64,000 bases of DNA from Maribellus luteus (GTDB lineage: Bacteria > Bacteroidota > Bacteroidia > Bacteroidales > Prolixibacteraceae): the NCBI RefSeq assembly GCF_003576475.1, contig NZ_QWGR01000002.1, forward strand, positions 619,942-683,941, read 5' to 3'. Of this stretch, positions 60,738 to 64,000 are shown one piece after another; positions within the stretch are counted from its first letter, which is position 1, and each line of letters begins with the position of its first letter. Under the pieces are notes generated by a model that was not told the DNA's origin, ran no database searches, and saw nothing but the letters and a program-made list of their open reading frames with translations. A program made the translations under genes and the position numbers.

Positions 60738-62060
60738 TTACTTTTCGGTTTTGAAGAGCTCTTCTTCTTTTACCACTTTTACCAGCATACTGTCTTTCAG
60801 CGTGCGGTTGATCGCGTTGTAAGGCGCAGTTATAACCTGATCACCTTCAGCTAAACCTTTCAGAATTTCAATGCTGGCGTTGTCCTGAATACCGGTGGTT
60901 ACTTCCACTTTCTTGGCCCGGTCGCCGCTCAATACAAACACTACCTCCTGTTTTTCTTCACGCGTTGCACTTTCTTCGGTGGTTTCGGTGGGCGTTGCGG
61001 TCTCTGTTTCTTCGGCAATCTCTTCGGTACCGCCGCCTTCTTTTTTAATGCGGGTGGTAACAGCCGATATCGGCACTGAAATCACATTGTCGCGGGTCTC
61101 TGTCAAAATATCAACCGTGGCTGACATTCCGGGACGGAACGGATAGCGGTTGCCTTCTTCGGGTTGAATCAGATCGGCATAAGAATCCTTCAGCAGCAAC
61201 ACCTTTACATCGAAGTTGGTTACCTGGTCGGCAGTGGTTCCGGTGGTACTGGCCGAGTTGGCAATTTCGGTTACAATCCCTTTGAACTTGCGGTTCAGGT
61301 AGGCATCTACTTCCACCAGCGCGGTGTCGCCTTTCATTACCTTTACAATGTCGTTTTCGTTTACCTCCACCTGCACTTCCATTTTCTCGAGATCGGCCAC
61401 CGTCATCATATCGGTTCCCGACATCATGCTGGTTCCAACCACGCGCTCGCCTTTTTCAACGTTCAGGGCCGAAATGGTTCCCGGAATAGGCGCATAAATC
61501 TTGGTTTTGGTCAGCTGTTCCTGTGCTTCCGACAACGAAGCTTCGGCACTGCGAACCGAATACTCGGCGGCCATCACTTCCGACTCGGCCACTTTGTAGG
61601 CAGCTTCCGCGGTTTCAAATTCAGCCACCGGAATGGTTCCCTTGTCGTACAGTTCTTTCGACCGTTTGTACGAAAGTTCCCGTTCAATCAGCTGGGCTTT
61701 GGCCTGGGCCAACCGGGCTTTGGCAGAATTCACAGCAGCTTCGGAGCGGTTTACGGCCGAAATATAAATCTCGGGCTTGATCACACAAAGCAACTTGCCC
61801 TGGGGAACTTCATCGCCTTCTTCCACATACAATTCCACAATCTCACCCGCAACATCGGGGCTGATCTTCACCTCGGTTTCCGGTTGAATTTTTCCGTTGG
61901 CGGTTATAAACTCGGTAATGGTTTTACTTTCCACTTTTTGCGTGGCCACACTGATGGTAAAGTCTTCACCAAACCATCCTTTTTTCTTTCCTATCACCAG
62001 GAAAATAATCGCAACAACCACAAGTCCGATAAGATAAGGCAGGATTTTCTTTTGCTTCAT
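60738..62060 (-). CDS. Efflux system periplasmic adaptor (HlyD/MacA-like)
   Basis: 440 residues: one N-terminal membrane anchor (about 7-24), lipoyl halves (KISPDVAGEIVELYVEEGDEV and TKIYAPIPGTISALNVEKGERV) around an alpha-helical hairpin (about 105-195), and beta-barrel and membrane-proximal domains. A Glu/Thr-rich insert (about 345-380) is unusual. It would bridge an inner-membrane pump and an outer-membrane factor, but neither gene is adjacent, so it is an orphan here. The lysC gene lies 92 bp upstream on the same strand. Confidence 0.85.
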   Translation of the reverse strand: MKQKKILPYLIGLVVVAIIFLVIGKKKGWFGEDFTISVATQKVESKTITEFITANGKIQPETEVKISPDVAGEIVELYVEEGDEVPQGKLLCVIKPEIYISAVNRSEAAVNSAKARLAQAKAQLIERELSYKRSKELYDKGTIPVAEFETAEAAYKVAESEVMAAEYSVRSAEASLSEAQEQLTKTKIYAPIPGTISALNVEKGERVVGTSMMSGTDMMTVADLEKMEVQVEVNENDIVKVMKGDTALVEVDAYLNRKFKGIVTEIANSASTTGTTADQVTNFDVKVLLLKDSYADLIQPEEGNRYPFRPGMSATVDILTETRDNVISVPISAVTTRIKKEGGGTEEIAEETETATPTETTEESATREEKQEVVFVLSGDRAKKVEVTTGIQDNASIEILKGLAEGDQVITAPYNAINRTLKDSMLVKVVKEEELFKTEK

Positions 62061-62152
62061 TCTGAAGTAGTTTTTTTATAGGTCAGCAATTGGTCTCTAA
62101 AATTACAAGAAAAAACAACTTGCCAATAAATATCCTGAATCTGTTTGCCAGC

Positions 62153-63403
62153 TTACTCTTTTATCAGCATTCGGGCCGTTAAACGGCTGTGTTGTTCCAG
62201 GTAAATATCTTTTTCTTTTACCATCCAGTCGAGCACGTCTTCGGTGTAATGACGTATGGTAACCAGCGTTAACCCTGTATTGTACCTGATTTTATAATGT
62301 TCAGAAAGTTCGCCAAACACTTCCTCCAGGTCTTCGTCGGTTGCATCGGCCACAATGTTCAGGTCGATGGCCGATTGTTGCATCAGCGTTACCTTGATCA
62401 GTTTTCCGATCAGGAAATTCACCACACGGTCGATGTCGTTGATCGAAATAATCGAAAAATCTTTGGCCGATAAAGTGATCAACACCTGGTTTTCTTTCAG
62501 AATAAAAATCGGCGGCAACTCAATCCGGTGATCGATCTTGTGAATCACGGTTCCCGGGTCATCGGGCGAAACAAAAGAGCGTACCAACAAGGGGATGCCT
62601 TTATTGTGCAAGGGCTGCATGGTCTTAGGGTGAATTACTTTGGCTCCCGAGTGCGTCATTTCCACCGCTTCTTTATACGACAACTCGCTGATAAACACCG
62701 AATCCTTCATTTTTTTCGGATCGGCACTCATGATTCCCGGTACATCTTTCCAGATCGAAACACTTTCGGCTTCCAGAACACTTCCCAAAATAGCGGCAGT
62801 GAAATCGGAGCCCTCCCTTCCCAGAGTAGTGGTCATGTTGGTACTGGTCGAGCCCATAAAACCCTGTGTAATGTACACCTGTGTATCGCTGAAATTAAAA
62901 TCTTCCTTTACCAGCTCGTCGGTCCATTCCCAATCCACTTTGGCATCGCGGTAAGTATCGTTGGTTTTCAGGCTGCTGCGCACATCCATCCATTTGTTAG
63001 GCTGCCCCGCTGCATTCATATAATCACTTACAATCCGGGTCGAGATCAGTTCACCGTAACAAATTATCTGGTCGTATTCAAAGTTGTAATCGTACGCGGG
63101 GCGGGTTTTCAGTTTGTGCTCCAACTCGGTAAATAACTCATAAACTCCCTGTGGCATGCCTTTTTCACCAAACAATCCCTCGATCACTTCCATGTGATAG
63201 TCCCTGAATTGTTTGGCAATCTCCCACTTCCGCTCGCTTTGATCATAATACGCTCTCACCAGCGTTTCCAACAGGTTGGTGCTGTTCCCCATGGCCGAAA
63301 TCACCACGGCCAGTTGTTCAGGTTCGCGCTGAATGATACCACAAACATTTCTTACAGCCCCGGCGCTTTTTACCGAAGCTCCTCCAAACTTGAATACTTT
63401 CAT
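62153..63403 (-). CDS. lysC: Aspartate kinase
   Basis: First step of the aspartate pathway to Lys, Thr and Met. 416 residues: kinase domain starting MKVFKFGGASVKSA, with GREGSDFTAAILGSVL for ATP and the SIWKDVPGIMSADP block, and C-terminal ACT domains (about 300-416) for feedback. It is a monofunctional form, not fused to homoserine dehydrogenase. A 28-codon ORF in the leader ends 1 nt before its ATG, suggesting translational coupling. Confidence 0.93.
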   Translation of the reverse strand: MKVFKFGGASVKSAGAVRNVCGIIQREPEQLAVVISAMGNSTNLLETLVRAYYDQSERKWEIAKQFRDYHMEVIEGLFGEKGMPQGVYELFTELEHKLKTRPAYDYNFEYDQIICYGELISTRIVSDYMNAAGQPNKWMDVRSSLKTNDTYRDAKVDWEWTDELVKEDFNFSDTQVYITQGFMGSTSTNMTTTLGREGSDFTAAILGSVLEAESVSIWKDVPGIMSADPKKMKDSVFISELSYKEAVEMTHSGAKVIHPKTMQPLHNKGIPLLVRSFVSPDDPGTVIHKIDHRIELPPIFILKENQVLITLSAKDFSIISINDIDRVVNFLIGKLIKVTLMQQSAIDLNIVADATDEDLEEVFGELSEHYKIRYNTGLTLVTIRHYTEDVLDWMVKEKDIYLEQHSRLTARMLIKE

Positions 63404-63404
63404 T

Positions 63405-63491
63405 TTACATTAATTTGTTTCCGGTGGTTTTAACCGAAACGGGCAGCCCGATGTTTTTATTCTGTTCAAATCTGCTTTCTGCCAGTTTCAT
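63405..63491 (-). CDS. Candidate 28-codon lysC leader ORF
   Basis: The lysC leader, starting near a -7 box (63539-63546), contains an ATG-started reading of 28 residues whose C-terminal part is SVKTTGNKLM. The TAA stop ends 1 nt before the lysC ATG, in a different frame. The peptide is rich in Lys, Asn, Thr and Met, all products of or related to the aspartate pathway. Stem-forming sequence CGGG-CTG-CCCG lies within it. A leader-peptide coupling or attenuation role is a hypothesis. Confidence 0.35.
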   Translation of the reverse strand: MKLAESRFEQNKNIGLPVSVKTTGNKLM

Positions 63492-63538
63492 GTACCTTTT
63501 ATTTTGTAGTTATTGATTGATCCATTGCAATCTTTATG

Positions 63539-63546
63539 CAAATCTA
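63539..63546 (-). promoter_or_regulatory. -7 promoter element for lysC
   Basis: TAGATTTG on the minus strand, exact consensus. It gives a leader of about 130 nt. Confidence 0.5.
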
Positions 63547-63638
63547 ATTTTTTCGGGCATATTCTGAATCGATCCGAAACGATGATTTCTTTTCGGCGGA
63601 AAATAGTTATTTTAGGTAGCATTCAAAAATTAAGCAAA

Positions 63639-64000
63639 ATGAATTTATCATCCGCAACAACCCTGAACAACGGGTTGAAAATGCCCTGGCTGGGATTGGG
63701 AGTGTTTTTATCAAAAGAAGGAACAGAAGTGGAAAATGCAGTGAAAGTGGCGCTTGCCAACGGTTACAAAAGCATTGATACCGCAGCTATTTATAAAAAT
63801 GAAAGAGGAGTTGGGAAGGCCATTCGCGAAAGCGGGATTCCGCGCGAAGATATTTTTCTGACCTCCAAAGTGTGGAACGCCGACCAGGGCTACTCCACCA
63901 CCATGGCGGCTTTTGAGGAGAGCCTGGAGAAATTGCAGACCGACTACCTCGACCTGTACCTGATTCACTGGCCCAAGGGAGAAAGATCGAAGGAAACCTG
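63639..64000 (+). CDS. Aldo/keto reductase, N-terminal part (cut by window end)
   Basis: The first 120 codons of an NADPH-dependent aldo/keto reductase. MPWLGLGVF opens the barrel, and the catalytic tetrad is visible: Asp and Tyr in [12 protein letters not shown], Lys in LTSKVWN and His in LYLIHWP. The family reduces aldehydes and ketones; substrate is unknown. The rest of the gene lies beyond the window. It is divergent from lysC. Confidence 0.88.
   Translation, partial: MNLSSATTLNNGLKMPWLGLGVFLSKEGTEVENAVKVALANGYKSIDTAAIYKNERGVGKAIRESGIPREDIFLTSKVWNADQGYSTTMAAFEESLEKLQTDYLDLYLIHWPKGERSKET

Noticed and set aside
61164-62081. 305-residue plus-strand ORF opposite the efflux adaptor
   Set aside because: Antisense shadow; glycine/phenylalanine-rich translation with no domain.
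63408-63536. Lysine riboswitch before lysC
   Set aside because: The leader is about 130 nt, shorter than the usual ~180-nt aptamer, and the five-helix junction was not recognisable.
1-64000. tRNA or rRNA genes
   Set aside because: No cloverleaf with a TTCRANYC-type T-arm and CCA-end context, and no rRNA-like conserved blocks, were seen by eye; a tRNAscan run would settle it.

Overview
The window is a chromosomal stretch of a Bacteroidota genome, most likely a marine or sediment member of the Marinilabiliales (Prolixibacteraceae-like). Three things point there. Starts are preceded by the Bacteroidota -7 element TAnnTTTG, often with TATCTTTG or TACATTTG, and almost never by a Shine-Dalgarno sequence. 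Many families are typical of the phylum: DUF5686, CarboxypepD_reg-like proteins, DUF4838, DUF5009, DUF6261, LytS/LytTR pairs, TPR histidine kinases and many lipoproteins. The housekeeping genes are also Bacteroidota-like. No rRNA or tRNA gene, prophage, cas gene or SusC/SusD pair was seen. The taxonomic placement is inference from gene content, not from a marker-gene search.

Layout. 1-8.3 kb: regulator, AIM24 protein, RluB-type pseudouridine synthase, ECF sigma/membrane protein pair, phosphoglucosamine mutase, methylglyoxal synthase, CBM9-like protein followed by a 16-codon remnant of a Tat-type gene, and a queuosine-precursor transporter with a candidate preQ1 riboswitch. 8.5-23.7 kb: cell-envelope proteins (DUF5686, AsmA/DUF748), glycosidase-like lipoproteins (five-bladed propeller, GH29), a GNAT-RimK fusion, MFS and CorA transporters, and a DoxD/DoxA protein. 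The corA leader looks like a two-state RNA switch. 23.9-28.7 kb: a DUF5009/GHL10 pair, and a Crp-like regulator with an SDR dehydrogenase.

28.7-32.5 kb is the accessory region. It has a REP-associated tyrosine transposase with at least five surrounding REP-like palindromes, an AT-rich lipoprotein gene, an array of six 12-bp palindromes spaced exactly 42 bp apart, and a DUF6261 gene. 32.6-37.1 kb: a porin in operon with a complete glycine betaine/proline ABC transporter (ATPase, permease, binding lipoprotein). This osmoprotectant operon has a 36-codon leader ORF and ends in a tandem-hairpin element that also occurs after the DUF6261 gene.

37-64 kb is mostly housekeeping: SppA, FolK, DUF4838 lipoprotein, CHAD protein, SerS, a TPR histidine kinase, L27 (with an unusual helix-hairpin-helix C-terminal extension) and L21, bifunctional nuclease, CNT nucleoside transporter, a candidate structured ncRNA, ValS, exported peroxiredoxin, coiled-coil lipoprotein, a LytS/LytTR two-component pair, an efflux adaptor, aspartate kinase (with a 28-codon leader ORF coupled to its start) and the first 120 codons of an aldo/keto reductase cut by the window end.

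The most distinctive signals are the 42-bp-phased palindrome array beside the RAYT/REP cluster, the corA leader switch, the preQ1-like aptamer, the lysC leader ORF, and the L27-HhH and GNAT-RimK fusions.
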